This document shows, piece after piece, positions 31,351 through 31,352 of a stretch of DNA of 31,352 bases. Each line of letters starts with the position of its first letter. Position 1 is the first letter of the stretch. The stretch covers positions 1-31,352 of the forward strand of contig CAYVJW010000003.1 in NCBI GenBank assembly GCA_964451885.1. Direction: 5' to 3'. Both the position numbers and the translations under genes were made by a program. The stretch is from CAYVJW01 sp964451885 (GTDB lineage: Bacteria > Patescibacteriota > Gracilibacteria > UBA4473). The notes under the pieces are model-generated. The model made no database searches, had not been told where the DNA came from, and saw nothing but the letters and a program-made list of their open reading frames with translations.

Positions 31351-31352
31351 CG

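Noticed and set aside
1..31352. UGA recoded as glycine, as in Gracilibacteria
   Set aside because: TGA ends several full-length, recognisable genes at the expected C-terminus (for example the FtsX permease), and no family domain is broken by an in-frame TGA.
1..31352. CRISPR arrays, tRNA or rRNA genes
   Set aside because: No regularly spaced repeats of 24-37 bases and no tRNA-like cloverleaf or rRNA stretch were recognised by eye. A tRNA scan would settle it.

Overview
The window reads as a stretch of an AT-rich, streamlined bacterial chromosome, most likely from the Candidate Phyla Radiation (Patescibacteria), perhaps Peregrinibacteria. That placement is inferred from the gene mix (secY, a MurC-type ligase, a Bat-type operon, PilT, an LCP protein, an LPxTG surface protein) and from the scarcity of Shine-Dalgarno sites; no rRNA is present to prove it. 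TGA ends many convincing genes (moxR is TAG, while the membrane fusion protein, FtsX permease, PAP2 fusion and DUF4381-like genes end in TGA), so the code is the standard bacterial one and not the UGA-glycine code of Gracilibacteria. No tRNA, rRNA or CRISPR array was recognised.

Layout. 1-3.6 kb: secY with its own promoter, an orphan 185-aa protein, and a MurC-type ligase. 3.6-5.0 kb: a palindromic repeat, a bidirectional terminator and a convergent LPxTG-type surface protein. 5.2-10.9 kb: a Bat-type operon (batD, moxR, DUF58, DUF4381-like, batA) interrupted twice, by an inverted TrpF-like gene and by a two-gene RelE/ParE-type toxin-antitoxin module. 10.9-11.2 kb: a second copy of the palindromic repeat next to a 156-bp near-perfect long hairpin that looks like a MITE. 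11.2-17.3 kb: tyrS, a PAP2 phosphatase fused to a CTP-type polyprenol kinase-like domain, pilT, an LCP cell-wall ligase, a tryptophan-rich membrane protein and a tiny acidic protein. 17.3-24.2 kb: the least familiar part, with a PAS-PAS-GAF protein downstream of an 888-aa methyltransferase-like/glutamine-amidotransferase fusion, a divergent exported HExxH peptidase with MORN-like repeats, and two unrecognised coiled-coil or basic proteins. 24.3-29.0 kb: a formyltransferase-family gene and a MacA-MacB type efflux operon (fusion protein, ATPase, FtsX permease). 29.0-31.35 kb: a small four-cysteine zinc-ribbon-like protein on the minus strand, a Pif1-family helicase carrying a C-terminal WYL-like domain, and the open end of a possible minus-strand gene.

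How things work together. Several genes serve the envelope: SecY exports the signal-peptide proteins; the MurC-type ligase, LCP protein and lipid-carrier fusion belong to wall polymer synthesis; the LPxTG protein would be wall-anchored by a sortase not in this window; PilT powers pilus retraction; MacA/MacB exports small molecules or peptides. The Bat proteins probably form a MoxR-vWA chaperone-like complex at the membrane.

Control signals. Promoters with TTGACA/TATAAT-like boxes are readable before many genes, and their -10 boxes lie only about 13-40 bases before the start codon. Most genes have no Shine-Dalgarno sequence, so short or near-leaderless transcripts look normal here. Two orphan genes (16344-16955 and 29088-29363) are exceptions with good Shine-Dalgarno sites. 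The strongest candidates for undescribed biology are the 888-aa fusion locus, the PAP2-kinase fusion, the palindromic repeat family and the hairpin element.
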